NCBI RefSeq assembly: GCF_001426485.1
Contig: NZ_LMET01000002.1
Coordinates: 62,001-126,000, forward strand
Source: Aeromicrobium sp. Root472D3
GTDB lineage: Bacteria > Actinomycetota > Actinomycetes > Propionibacteriales > Nocardioidaceae
Direction of reading: 5' to 3'
Length of the DNA: 64,000 nt
In this document: in pieces, positions 18,106 to 26,503 of the stretch
Layout of the letters: each line of letters starts with the position of its first letter
Position numbering within the stretch: position 1 is the stretch's first letter
The notes under the pieces: generated by a model
The model's database searches: none
What the model was told of the DNA's origin: nothing
The model's input: only the letters and a program-made list of their open reading frames with translations
Position numbers and translations under genes: made by a program

Positions 18106-18393
18106 TTGAGCAGCGACGAACCGGAAAGTCCACGCATGAGAGACGAGCCGAAGGCGGCCGACGCTCACCCGCCGGAAACGGCTGAGGAGCCGAGCGGGCC
18201 GGGTGCGGAAAAGACGACGTCGACATCAACGTTCGAGGAACTTCCCGACGGTGGTTACCGCATCACACGACGCACGGTGACGACCCGCCGAACTGTGGTG
18301 GATGACCGCATCGAAGAGGACGTGGAGGAACTGCTCCCCGCGTCTGCGTACCGGGCACCTTCGGTCCCCGGCCATCCGCCGGCCGTCGGATGA
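18106..18393 (+). CDS. Small protein ending in glycine, candidate conjugation substrate
   Basis: Encodes about 95 residues from a TTG at 18106 (GGGAGG just upstream) or 85 from an ATG at 18136; an ATG at 18094 is also in frame. The first half is acidic and low-complexity, probably disordered (EPSGPGAEKTTSTS). The second half, FEELPDGGYRITRR then TVTTRRTVVDDRIEEDVEELL, may form a short beta hairpin. The chain ends PGHPPAVG, i.e. in a C-terminal glycine. The stop overlaps the ATG of the E2-E1 gene by four bases, so the two are made together. A C-terminal glycine beside an E1 is the hallmark of ubiquitin-like modifiers or E1 targets, but the size is small for a beta-grasp fold. Role is inference. 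Confidence 0.6.
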   Translation: MSSDEPESPRMRDEPKAADAHPPETAEEPSGPGAEKTTSTSTFEELPDGGYRITRRTVTTRRTVVDDRIEEDVEELLPASAYRAPSVPGHPPAVG

Positions 18394-20168
18394 CCGCCGA
18401 CACCCCACCCGCGTCCCTGGGGTGGCATCGCCGGTTCCCGCGCAGGTGGGCCCGTGAGCGTCAGGCCTTCGGCGACCACGGTTGGGCGCACAGGGTCAGG
18501 TACGTCGACGGGGGAGTGGAGGTCCACGTCGACTACCCGCTACCCGCGGCAGAGGACGTCGCTGCTCGGACTGCTCGCCTGAAGGTCGTCTACCCGCGAC
18601 AGTCGTACCCCGCGTGGATGCCGGTCCAGGTGTTCGACCTCCACGACGAGCTCGGCGTGACACGCCACCGCGATCCCACCCGCGGGTTGCTGTGCCTGGT
18701 CCACGACGCAGACCACGACCCCACCTGGACAGCAGCGGACCTCCTTGCCATCCAGCTGCCGAAGCTCGTCCGGTCCAACGACCTGACCTCGGCCGACCGC
18801 CTCGCAGCGTCGACCCGTGGCCTCGAGCTGCCCGTCGCTGAACCCAGGACGGTCTACAGCGCCGCACCCCGCCGAGTCGTCGTCCCGCACACGAACATCC
18901 CAGACAACATCGCCGGGGGAGCGCTGGTGCTGCGCCAGCGCATCGACCGGTCCGGCGTCGTCGTCACCAGCATCGTGGACCAGATACTCGGCCCGGGACT
19001 GAACATCCAGAACACCAACCTCGACGTCCTGGACAGCTTCCCGATCGTCGTGACCGGCTGGTGGCTACGTCTGCCGTCGTGGGACCCGACTGAGACAGCA
19101 GACCAGCTCTGGGAGCGCCTGTCGCCAGCCCTACCGGCACTGGAGGTCAGTGGGGACAAGGATCCACTCATCGTCGAGGCAGACCCGAGGGTTCTCACCG
19201 TCGTTGGCTTGCTCGTCGAGGACGAGCGCGACTACGGCCAGCCCGGGCCGTGCTGGATGTTCCTTCTCCGAGTCCGCACGGGAACCACACGCGACGGCGC
19301 GCCCGTTTACGGGACGGTCCTGCTGGCGGGACTAGAGCTGAACGACAGCACCTCGACCCGCACACCCATCGCCGCCGGCCTGGCCGACAAAAAGGTAGCC
19401 ATCGTCGGCGTCGGCGCCATCGGGCACCACATTGCCGCCGACCTAGCCCGCACCGGCGTTCACCGCCTCGACCTAGTCGATTGCGACTGGGTCGACCCCA
19501 ACACGCGAGCCAGAAGCTACGGCCCTGTTAGTCATGCGGGAATGTCGAAGACCGCCGCGCTGGCCGAGCACCTCCGCGGTACTGCCCTCGCAGGCAGCGT
19601 CGGCTCCTGGGACATCAACGTCACCCGGCTGTTCGAGCACGACGCTGACGCGGACACCGAACGCAACCGCCGGAGGGTCCTGCGGACCCTGATGGATGCC
19701 GATCTCATCATCGACGCCACAGCCAACCCCAATGCGACGGCCATCCTCAATGCCGTGGCTCTGAACCGGAGTCCGCTGCTGACTGTCGCCGGCACCCCGG
19801 GCCTGTGGGGCGGTTGGGTCGCCCTGGTCCGACCAGGCCAGACGGGCTGCACAGAATGCCTCGCCCATCACCGCGCCGACCACGCAACACTCAGAGACAG
19901 CCGCTGGCCGACGCCGCCCGCCGATCCCGATGGTTGGACGAGCCCGGTCTCATGCTCCGAACCCACCTTCACCGGGACCAACAGCGAAGCGGGTTGTCTT
20001 TCCCATCACGCCAGCCGAGTAGCCATCCACCACCTCGCGGAACGCCGGCAGCTCGGCGGCGACTACTACGTCGCCACGTTGCGCGATGACCAGGGAGCTC
20101 CGACGCCGGCCTCTTGGCGCTCGGTTGACCTACCGCCACATCCCGCGTGCGAGAACCACCACCCGTAA
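18390..20168 (+). CDS. Fused E2-E1 ubiquitin-type conjugation enzyme, Cap2-like
   Basis: A 592-residue protein with the domain order of Cap2 from type II CBASS. Residues about 40-130 look like an E2/UBC domain: VYPRQSYPAWMPVQVF, H93 in RHRDP, then GLLCLV with the candidate thioester cysteine C102 and W113. A linker of about 180 residues follows. Residues about 330-560 are a ThiF/E1 adenylation domain: VAIVGVGAIG (335-344), VDCDWVDPNTRAR (D364/N371/R375), K387, and LIIDATANP (D442). CTEC at 487-490 and C587 may bind zinc; C522 in SPVSCSEPTF is a candidate catalytic cysteine. It likely adenylates a protein C-terminus and transfers it through cysteines to a target. No CD-NTase, JAB peptidase or CBASS effector is adjacent. 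Length matches Cap2 (about 600). Confidence 0.85.
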   Translation: MTADTPPASLGWHRRFPRRWARERQAFGDHGWAHRVRYVDGGVEVHVDYPLPAAEDVAARTARLKVVYPRQSYPAWMPVQVFDLHDELGVTRHRDPTRGLLCLVHDADHDPTWTAADLLAIQLPKLVRSNDLTSADRLAASTRGLELPVAEPRTVYSAAPRRVVVPHTNIPDNIAGGALVLRQRIDRSGVVVTSIVDQILGPGLNIQNTNLDVLDSFPIVVTGWWLRLPSWDPTETADQLWERLSPALPALEVSGDKDPLIVEADPRVLTVVGLLVEDERDYGQPGPCWMFLLRVRTGTTRDGAPVYGTVLLAGLELNDSTSTRTPIAAGLADKKVAIVGVGAIGHHIAADLARTGVHRLDLVDCDWVDPNTRARSYGPVSHAGMSKTAALAEHLRGTALAGSVGSWDINVTRLFEHDADADTERNRRRVLRTLMDADLIIDATANPNATAILNAVALNRSPLLTVAGTPGLWGGWVALVRPGQTGCTECLAHHRADHATLRDSRWPTPPADPDGWTSPVSCSEPTFTGTNSEAGCLSHHASRVAIHHLAERRQLGGDYYVATLRDDQGAPTPASWRSVDLPPHPACENHHP

Positions 20169-20248
20169 CGCGAGCAGGACACGTGATCTCGCCGCTTCAC
20201 CTGCGGCATCCGGAAGGGTCACGTGGCGCAGCCGAGGGGGACGCTCGC

Positions 20249-20575
20249 ATGGGGGAGGAAGGTGTACCGCGCGAGACCCGCAACGAAGACTCGCAGCCCC
20301 CGAGCAAGTCGCGCAGGATCGAGGCAGCCCGAGCTGGCCACCTCCCGCTCAGCGAGCTGACACCAGACGAACTCGCCGCATTCAACACAGCAGTCCACGA
20401 GGCGATGGCACGCCGTCTCGCGAGCATCAACTGGCGAGCCATGCTGTCCAGGAGAGGGCTCTACTCAGTGGCGATGGACGACGACGGCCAGATCGTCGTG
20501 CACCCGCCGAGCGGCCCTGCCCCAGGTACTAGCCCAGAGGCAAGCGGGCAGGACAGGACAGACGAGGAGCTCTAG
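20249..20575 (+). CDS. Hypothetical protein downstream of E2-E1
   Basis: A 108-residue protein starting at an ATG with GAGGGGG eight bases upstream, 80 bases after the E2-E1 stop and on the same strand. The core, ARAGHLPLSELTPDELAAFNTAVHEAMARRLASINW, is helical and amphipathic; both ends are charged and low-complexity. No family recognised. Position suggests it is the third member of the cassette. Confidence 0.5.
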   Translation: MGEEGVPRETRNEDSQPPSKSRRIEAARAGHLPLSELTPDELAAFNTAVHEAMARRLASINWRAMLSRRGLYSVAMDDDGQIVVHPPSGPAPGTSPEASGQDRTDEEL

Positions 20576-20614
20576 TTCTCGGCGCCATCGCCACCTCGCC
20601 CGCTGGGTGAACCG

Positions 20615-20698
20615 ATGAATGACCTGGACGAGATGCTCCGGGGCTGCACTCAGGAGCTTGATTGCGACGATCGGTGCCCCAAGCACAGTCACGTCTGA
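20615..20698 (+). CDS. Tiny Cys/His-rich frame
   Basis: A 27-codon frame (MNDLDEML then GCTQELDCDDRCPKHSH) with three Cys and two His spaced like a metal knuckle. There is no strong ribosome site. It follows the 108-residue gene by 39 bases. It may be a real microprotein or chance. Confidence 0.2.
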   Translation: MNDLDEMLRGCTQELDCDDRCPKHSHV

Positions 20699-20850
20699 GT
20701 GTGCACACCCGTGCGGACCGGACCGAAAGTAGATGAGCGCGATGATCACTGAGCTGGAACTGGTGGGCAACCCCGAGGTTGGCCTGGAGGGCGTTACGGG
20801 GCGTCTTCATCAGGGCTTCCCTTTCATCGGAGGTATGGGTCTGTCGGAGT

Positions 20851-21999
20851 TCAGGGCTTCTTGAGCAGCTTCCCAGAGTGCACGCCGCGAAGGGTGCGGA
20901 CGGCAACGACCGACCAGGCGCTGAGAAGGAGGACGAACAATGCGCCGGCTGCGACCTGGAGCACGTGGTTGCCGGTCAGCTGGGCCAGCCCCGAGGTGCC
21001 GGTGACCACGGTGCCGACCGGGAAGGTGAAGGACCACCACGTCAGGCTGAACGGAAGTCCTTCCCGGGCGGTGCGGGCGGTGAGGGTGGCGGCGATCGCC
21101 AGCCACAGCATCGCGAATCCCCACATGGGAATGCCGTAGACGAGGGCGAAGGCGTGGAACGCGGTGCCGTAGGGGCTGTCCAGCACGTCGGGGGTCACGT
21201 TGCCGAGGTGGTGGGCCGCAGTGATCGACTGACCGACGGGACCGAGGACGATCCAGAGGGTGGGCACGGCGCCGGCGGCTCCGATGCCGTGGTGCAGAAG
21301 TCGGTTCCAGATGAACGCGATCATGACGATGCTGCACATGAGGGTGAGGCCGAAGAACATGTAGCAGGCCAGCAGCATCGTCTGCTGGGCCTGGCCGGCC
21401 GGCAGGTGCGGGATGAGGGCAGCGCCGGTGGCGGCACTGACCATGGGCGGGACCACGGGCATGAGCCAGCCGCCGAAAGCGGAGTCCTCGCGGACCTCGT
21501 GCGAGGTGAAGGCACGGATCGGCACCAGCACGGCCGTGGTCAGACCGAGCAGGGTCCCGACGGTCCACAGCACCCAGTCCAGCGCCAGCGCGGCAGGCAT
21601 GCCGATCAGGTGATGTCCCACGAGCATCGCGCCGGCACCGACGGTCATGAGTCCCATCGCGGGCGCGCCGTAGAAGTGCGACATCATTGGGTCGTCAAGG
21701 TGGCCGCGGGCCACCTCGCCATGCAACGTCCAGTGGCCGGCAGTCGCCACGACCACAGCGACGAGCAGCAGGAGGGCGAGTACCCAGACGGTGGTGGCGA
21801 AGACCGTGATCCCTGGGACGGAGAAGGGCAGCGAGGCAGCGGCGATTGCGACGATGCCGGTGCCCATGACCGAGGCAAACCAGTTGGGTCCGATGAAGCC
21901 GAGAGCCGGAGCGCCCTCGAGCTCGCGGAGCCAGCCCGTCCGGTCGCGGGTGCTGCGGGCGGCGTGCTCGCTGGTCGTCGTGAGGTGTGCGGTGGTCAT
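20851..21999 (-). CDS. TDT-family transporter (TehA/SLAC1/malic acid transporter)
   Basis: A 382-residue integral membrane protein with about ten hydrophobic spans and the TDT family start PNWFASVMGTGIVAIAAASL. This family includes TehA, SLAC1-like anion channels, malate carriers and sulfite exporters; the substrate here is not clear from sequence. It is divergent from a LysR regulator with 94 bases between, a classic regulator-target pair, so expression probably responds to a small anion sensed by that regulator. Confidence 0.88.
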   Translation of the reverse strand: MTTAHLTTTSEHAARSTRDRTGWLRELEGAPALGFIGPNWFASVMGTGIVAIAAASLPFSVPGITVFATTVWVLALLLLVAVVVATAGHWTLHGEVARGHLDDPMMSHFYGAPAMGLMTVGAGAMLVGHHLIGMPAALALDWVLWTVGTLLGLTTAVLVPIRAFTSHEVREDSAFGGWLMPVVPPMVSAATGAALIPHLPAGQAQQTMLLACYMFFGLTLMCSIVMIAFIWNRLLHHGIGAAGAVPTLWIVLGPVGQSITAAHHLGNVTPDVLDSPYGTAFHAFALVYGIPMWGFAMLWLAIAATLTARTAREGLPFSLTWWSFTFPVGTVVTGTSGLAQLTGNHVLQVAAGALFVLLLSAWSVVAVRTLRGVHSGKLLKKP

Positions 22000-22093
22000 G
22001 ACTCCACTGTGGTCTCGATGCGTGGTTGCCGGTAGAACCCGTCACCCTGTGGCTCCACAGGGCAGACCTGTGGAGGACGGGTAGTCTGGGCAG

Positions 22094-22999
22094 ATGCGCA
22101 ACATCCCCGATCTGGCTGCTCTTCAACTGCTGGTCGACGTGGCCACTCATGGCAGCATCGGCGCTGCGGGCCGAGCGAACGGCATCACCCAGCAATCGGC
22201 ATCCGAACGGCTCAGAGCCGTCGAGGCCCTGACGGGACTGACCCTCTTGCGTCGTGCTGCCGGGGGATCGACGCTGACCGAGTCCGGTGTCCTGGTGGTC
22301 GGCTGGGCCGCACGTCTGATCGATCTTGCTCAGGAGATCGACGAGTCGATCGCGACTTTGCGCGAGGGCCGGACGCACCAGCTGAGCATCGTGGCGAGCA
22401 TGACCGTGGCCGAGTACCTGCTTCCCCTGTGGCTGGTCCGGCTTCGCCAGCAGCACGACACGGTCGTCAGCCTGATCGCCACCAACAGCGAGCACGTGAG
22501 GACGGCCGTGGCGGACGGGTCAGCCGACATCGGTTTCGTCGAGGACGGTGCGGACCCCGGCGACCTGGCGTCACTGGTCGTCGCTCGCGACGAGCTGGGC
22601 CTGTACTCGGCACCGCACGACCCGTGGGCCAAGCAGGACTCGCCGTTGGCGCCAGATGAGATCGTCACGCGGCCTCTGACGTGGCGCGAGGCGGGGTCAG
22701 GCTCCCGGCGTGTCGTCGATGACGCGCTCGCACGACTCGGCTTGACCGCCACGGCGCCCGCCGCCGAGCTGACCACCACGTCCGGCATCCGATCGGCGGT
22801 CAGCGCAGGCAGCCCGCCGGCGTTCATGAGCCGACGTTCGGTGCGCAGCGATGTTGAGGCGGGCCGGCTCGTCGAGGTGCCGATCATCGGGTTGGACCTG
22901 TCGCGCGACCTCACCGCGCTGTGGGTCGGCAGCGGCCGCCCGCCGGCCGGTCCGGTCCGCGATCTGCTGGCGATCGCCACGAAGGCCCGCACGAGATGA
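22094..22999 (+). CDS. LysR-family transcriptional regulator
   Basis: A 301-residue LTTR. The N-terminal winged HTH shows LAALQLLVDVATHGSIGAAG, then QQSASERLRAVEALTGLTLLRR; the C-terminal periplasmic-binding-like effector domain starts near residue 90 (QLSIVASMTVAEYLLP). It is divergent from the TDT transporter and probably controls it, with the effector a transported or related anion. The last bases overlap the start of the next gene (ATGA). Confidence 0.92.
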   Translation: MRNIPDLAALQLLVDVATHGSIGAAGRANGITQQSASERLRAVEALTGLTLLRRAAGGSTLTESGVLVVGWAARLIDLAQEIDESIATLREGRTHQLSIVASMTVAEYLLPLWLVRLRQQHDTVVSLIATNSEHVRTAVADGSADIGFVEDGADPGDLASLVVARDELGLYSAPHDPWAKQDSPLAPDEIVTRPLTWREAGSGSRRVVDDALARLGLTATAPAAELTTTSGIRSAVSAGSPPAFMSRRSVRSDVEAGRLVEVPIIGLDLSRDLTALWVGSGRPPAGPVRDLLAIATKARTR

Positions 23000-23595
23000 G
23001 CACCGATCGCCGGTCGCGAGTTGACGAGCCGCACGTCTTCGCGCTCAACACGCTGGTCCGTGCTTGGCGTGCGGCGGTCGACGAGCAGCGGTTTGTCCCG
23101 TGGTTCGACCCGGACGGTCCTGGCGTGAACGCGAGGATCCTGGTGCTGATGGAGTCGCCCGGCCCTCGCACCGTCGCCGCGGGTGACCTCGGGTTCAGCA
23201 CCGAGGACAACGACGACCCGACGGCGGCCGCACTCCGTGCAGCGCGAGTTTCTGCGGGCATGGCCCGTGACGGGTATCTGCGGTGGAACGTGGTGCCGTG
23301 GCCGACCTACGACGCTGCCGGCCACCGCCGCCCTCCGCTGGTGAGAGATCTTGAAGAGGCGCGTCCGGCGCTGGCCGCGCTGTGGGCGGCTCTGCCCGAC
23401 CTCCAGGTCGTCGTCGCCGTCGGGACACCAGCCCTCCAAGGTGTCATGCGGCTGATGACGATCGACGAGACAGCCCGAGTCGTGCCCGCGCTGGGCGCAC
23501 CGCATCCGTCACCACGCAACGCCCACGCTCGCGCAGAAGCCTTCAATCGACTGCGTGTGGCTCTTGAACGAGCCCAGGAGATCGCGACCTCCTGA
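22996..23595 (+). CDS. Uracil-DNA-glycosylase-family protein
   Basis: A 199-residue protein of the UDG superfamily. Motif A is ARILVLMESPGP (about residue 52), and a later VVVAVGTPALQGVMRL plus GAPHPSPRN gives motif B with its His. Such proteins may excise uracil or have lost activity; the Asn/Asp that activates water in motif A is not obvious, so activity is uncertain. Its ATG overlaps the LysR stop, so it is co-translated with the regulator, which is an odd pairing. Confidence 0.75.
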   Translation: MSTDRRSRVDEPHVFALNTLVRAWRAAVDEQRFVPWFDPDGPGVNARILVLMESPGPRTVAAGDLGFSTEDNDDPTAAALRAARVSAGMARDGYLRWNVVPWPTYDAAGHRRPPLVRDLEEARPALAALWAALPDLQVVVAVGTPALQGVMRLMTIDETARVVPALGAPHPSPRNAHARAEAFNRLRVALERAQEIATS

Positions 23596-23687
23596 GAGCG
23601 TGAAGATCTCGACTCACGTCCGCCGCCGACCTGTCGCACTCGTTCGGCGCGCAGGCTGTCGTTGCGCCCAGGGCTAATGTTGCGGCA

Positions 23688-24128
23688 ATGTCATGTCGCG
23701 GTACGACCACGAGGGTAGGGACACCCAACTGGGTTCGCGCTGCGCTGATTGCCGCCGTCGTCGGTGGTATCGCGGCCATGCACGGTCTGCTGCTCGGTGT
23801 CGACCATGGTGCTGGGATGAACCTGGAGCTCACCGTCCCTTCCATGACCTCGGGCATGCACCATACGACGCAGACAGTTGTCAGTGCGGCGGCCGACGAC
23901 GTGCCTGCGATGCCCGACAGGTCTGGTGTGATGGACGGATGCTGCGGACTCGCCGCGCTCTGTCTGGCGATGATCGTCGGCGCTGGCGTTGTCCTGTGGG
24001 TCGCTCGGCGCCGCGTCGAACGGGTCCTGTGGCAGCTGCCGCCACCCCTCGAGCTGGGCATTGTCGACCTCACTCGTTCACGGGATCCACGCAGTCCACG
24101 AGAACGTACCTGCGTCCTGAGGTGCTGA
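23688..24128 (+). CDS. DUF6153-like small membrane protein
   Basis: A 146-residue protein with an N-terminal hydrophobic segment (VRAALIAAVVGGIAAMHGLLLG), a His/Met-rich loop (MTSGMHHTTQ) and a second hydrophobic segment after CCGLAALCLAMIVGAG, ending in a basic tail. This is the DUF6153 pattern, seen in actinobacteria next to DUF305 genes. The Met/His loop and cysteines hint at copper handling, which is inference. Confidence 0.65.
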   Translation: MSCRGTTTRVGTPNWVRAALIAAVVGGIAAMHGLLLGVDHGAGMNLELTVPSMTSGMHHTTQTVVSAAADDVPAMPDRSGVMDGCCGLAALCLAMIVGAGVVLWVARRRVERVLWQLPPPLELGIVDLTRSRDPRSPRERTCVLRC

Positions 24129-24191
24129 CAGCGAGGCCGACCCGTCGGCATCGCTACTTCGTCATGCACACACAGACCTCAGGAGAGAACA

Positions 24192-24767
24192 ATGCATACC
24201 AAGCTGCTCGCGACAGCTGTTGCTGCCGCTGCACTCATCGGACTGTCGGCCTGTTCAGGGTCCGACACGTCGTCAGCTGCTTTCAACAGCGCTGACGTGA
24301 CATTCGCTCAGGACATGATCCCGCACCACCGTCAGGCAACCGAGATGGCGCAGCTTGCTGCGGAACGGACCCGGAACACGGACGTTCTGGGTCTTGCCGA
24401 CCACGTCATCGCTGCACAGCAACCCGAGATCGACACCATGTCGGGCTGGTTGACGTCCTGGGACAAGGAGGTCCCCGCCGATTCCAGCGGCATAGGCGAG
24501 ATGGAAGGGATGGATCACGGGTCCTCGTCGTCGGACATGCCCGGCATGATGAGCGAAGAGGACATGAGCTCGCTGGAGGCCGCATCTGGTGCGGCGTTCG
24601 ACAGGCAATTCCTCACGATGATGATCGACCACCACGAGGGCGCTATCGAGATGGCGTCCCAGGAAGAGGTCGACGGCAGGTTCGACCAGGCCGTCGAACT
24701 GGCGGAGAAGATCCAGGCTGATCAGACGGCCGAGATCTCGACCATGCAGAGGCTGCTCAGCTCCTGA
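24192..24767 (+). CDS. DUF305 lipoprotein
   Basis: A 191-residue exported lipoprotein: signal peptide with the lipobox LSACSG, then a DUF305 helical domain. The repeated family motifs FAQDMIPHHRQATEMA and FLTMMIDHHEGAIEMA are both present, separated by a Met/His/Ser-rich insert (GMDHGSSSSDMPGMM). DUF305 proteins have a ferritin-like fold and are often linked to copper or metal stress. Ribosome site GGAGAG precedes the ATG. It sits 63 bases after the DUF6153-like gene and probably shares its transcript. Confidence 0.9.
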   Translation: MHTKLLATAVAAAALIGLSACSGSDTSSAAFNSADVTFAQDMIPHHRQATEMAQLAAERTRNTDVLGLADHVIAAQQPEIDTMSGWLTSWDKEVPADSSGIGEMEGMDHGSSSSDMPGMMSEEDMSSLEAASGAAFDRQFLTMMIDHHEGAIEMASQEEVDGRFDQAVELAEKIQADQTAEISTMQRLLSS

Positions 24768-24993
24768 CGCACGGCGCGGTGCCGGGCGCGTCCATGACCG
24801 ACGCGGCCGGCACCCCGTTGCTGTTCGTCGTCGCCGGTGTCCTCCAGCCGCGGTTCTTCACTGGCTGTGCTGCGACGAGCCGTCTGACGCCTGGCCCGCG
24901 CCGCCAACACTGTCTGCGACGGAGACGACGAGACCAGGATCGCGCGCCTGCCCATTGTGCATGGCGTCCCACGCAGTTCGCCGGTATCATCGA

Positions 24994-25066
24994 CCTTGGC
25001 GATGGACCCCGCCTGAGTTTCAGACTCGAACCGCATTGTGCTGATGGCTCCTGCTATTCGCAGGAG
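24994..25066 (+). ncRNA. Fluoride riboswitch (crcB motif)
   Basis: The sequence carries the conserved crcB-motif blocks in order: GGCGATGG then CCCCGCC closing the first stem (24998-25013), a short hairpin GAGT/ACTC, AACCGC, then GCTGATGGCTCCT. The last block continues into a perfect stem CTCCTGC / GCAGGAG (25048-25054 and 25060-25066) that covers the AGGAG ribosome site of the downstream gene. Fluoride binding would hold the 3' block in the aptamer pseudoknot, freeing the ribosome site. This fits translational control of fluC. Confidence 0.88.
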
Positions 25067-25070
25067 AAGT

Positions 25071-25583
25071 GTGTCCACATTCGATGACCAGCCCATCGAT
25101 CCGGACGTCGAACCGTCTGATGGCCTCGTCGGTTCAACCGGAACAGTGCATCACGTGCGCTTGGTCGCGCAGGTGCTCCGTGAGCGATGGGACATCCTGA
25201 GCGTGATCGCCGCCGGCGGCGCTGCAGGCGCGGCAGGGCGATGGTTGCTGCTGGATCTGTTCCCGCACCGGCTGGGTGAGCTGCCGTGGGCGACGGTGGC
25301 GATCAACGCGAGCGGATCTCTTCTGTTGGGCGTCCTCATGGTCGTGGTGGTTGATGTGCTGCCGGATCAGCGCCTGCTGCGGCCGTTCCTCGGCGTGGGC
25401 GTCCTGGGCGGGTACACGACCTTTTCGACCGCAGCATTGGACGTGCACGAGCTGCTGCGCACTGGGCACGTGGCCGTCGCGGCTGCCTATCTGGCGTTGA
25501 GCGTTTCCTTGTCGTTGCTGGCGGTATGGGTTGGTCTTGTCTCCACCCGATCGCTCGTCCGCCGAATGGAGGTCTCGCGATGA
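25071..25583 (+). CDS. fluC: Fluoride exporter FluC/CrcB, first subunit
   Basis: A 170-residue membrane protein of the Fluc/CrcB family with a 40-residue N-terminal extension. Family motifs are GGAAGAAGRWLLL, GTxxxN-type PWATVAINASGSLLLG, and the pore segment GVLGGYTTFSTAALD. Fluc proteins are dual-topology dimeric F- channels; when two genes are paired they form a heterodimer. The GTG at 25071 follows AGGAG, which is part of the riboswitch hairpin. Its stop overlaps the start of the second fluC. Confidence 0.92.
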   Translation: MSTFDDQPIDPDVEPSDGLVGSTGTVHHVRLVAQVLRERWDILSVIAAGGAAGAAGRWLLLDLFPHRLGELPWATVAINASGSLLLGVLMVVVVDVLPDQRLLRPFLGVGVLGGYTTFSTAALDVHELLRTGHVAVAAAYLALSVSLSLLAVWVGLVSTRSLVRRMEVSR

Positions 25584-25963
25584 CGGTTCTCGTGGTGGCC
25601 CTGGGCGCAGCGGTAGGAGCGCCGACCCGCTACCTGGTCGATCTGTTCGTCCAGTCTCGCCATTCCTCGTCCTTGCCGTGGGGCACTATCACCGTCAACG
25701 CGATCGGGTCATTCGTCATCGGCTTCATCGCTGGACTCGCGGCCACCTCGGATCTCGACCAAGCAGTAGTGGCACTGATCAGCACCGGTTTCTGCGGGGC
25801 GCTTACGACGTTCTCCACGTTCAGCTTCGAGACGGTCAGACTCATCGAGCAACAGCACCTGACAGCGGCAGTGCTCAACCTCGGTCTGAGCCTCGTGCTC
25901 ACTATCGTCTTGTGCCTTGGTGGGTATGAGCTTGCCGCCGCGTACCTCATCACAGCCCCATGA
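25580..25963 (+). CDS. fluC: Fluoride exporter FluC/CrcB, second subunit
   Basis: A 127-residue Fluc/CrcB protein with four membrane spans: AVGAPTRYLVD, PWGTITVNAIGSFVIGF and FCGALTTFSTFSFE are the family blocks. It overlaps the first fluC by four bases and should be expressed with it under the fluoride riboswitch. Two unequal copies suggest a heterodimeric channel with fixed opposite orientations. Confidence 0.93.
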   Translation: MTVLVVALGAAVGAPTRYLVDLFVQSRHSSSLPWGTITVNAIGSFVIGFIAGLAATSDLDQAVVALISTGFCGALTTFSTFSFETVRLIEQQHLTAAVLNLGLSLVLTIVLCLGGYELAAAYLITAP

Positions 25964-25977
25964 AAGGGAGAGTCTCC

Positions 25978-26484
25978 ATGAACGACAATCCACCCGAAAT
26001 TCCCAGCAGGCGCCTCCAGCTTCGTGACGGCGATACCACCACCGGCGGGTTGGTCGTCGGATTCGACCGACATGAGGCGTCCACAGCCGCACTGAAGAGC
26101 GCGGCAACGTTGGCAACCCGGCTGTCGATCGTCGTCCATGTCGTGCACGCGGTCGATCTTCGCGACTACCCGATCGATCCAGACGGTCCCGACTGGGAGG
26201 AGGAGGCAAGAGCGACGTTGCGGGACGAAGAACGCACCGTCCAGGATGTCCTCGACCCCTTCGGCTGCGCATGGACCTACCAAGCCGGACGACATGACCC
26301 GGCCGATCTCCTGGCGGCGGTCGCGGTGGAGACCAAGGCCATGATGATCGTCGTCGGCAGCCACGGCCAAGGCATGGGCAATGCTCTGGCTCACCTGTTC
26401 GAGGGGTCGATCGAGCACCGGCTGCTCAGCGAAAGACCACCCTGCGGGGTGCTCGTCGTACCGAGTCCGAGTACCAGGCCATGA
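25978..26484 (+). CDS. Universal stress protein (UspA family)
   Basis: A 168-residue UspA-type protein: GLVVGFDRHEASTAALKSA at the start and MMIVVGSHGQGMG (the GxxGxG ATP loop) followed by GSIEHRLLSERPPCGVLVVP near the end. The ATG at 25978 has GGGAG seven bases upstream and is preferred to an ATG at 25960 that overlaps fluC. It lies at the end of the fluoride operon, an unusual cargo pairing, and may respond to the same stress. Confidence 0.9.
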   Translation: MNDNPPEIPSRRLQLRDGDTTTGGLVVGFDRHEASTAALKSAATLATRLSIVVHVVHAVDLRDYPIDPDGPDWEEEARATLRDEERTVQDVLDPFGCAWTYQAGRHDPADLLAAVAVETKAMMIVVGSHGQGMGNALAHLFEGSIEHRLLSERPPCGVLVVPSPSTRP

Positions 26485-26503
26485 TGAAGCGCATCTGGCT
26501 CCG

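Noticed and set aside
18390..20168. A complete CBASS system
   Set aside because: No CD-NTase, Cap3 peptidase or effector gene lies within several kilobases, so only the E2-E1 component matches.
24768..24990. Additional small gene between DUF305 and the riboswitch
   Set aside because: Open frames lack ribosome sites and their translations are Arg-rich shadows.
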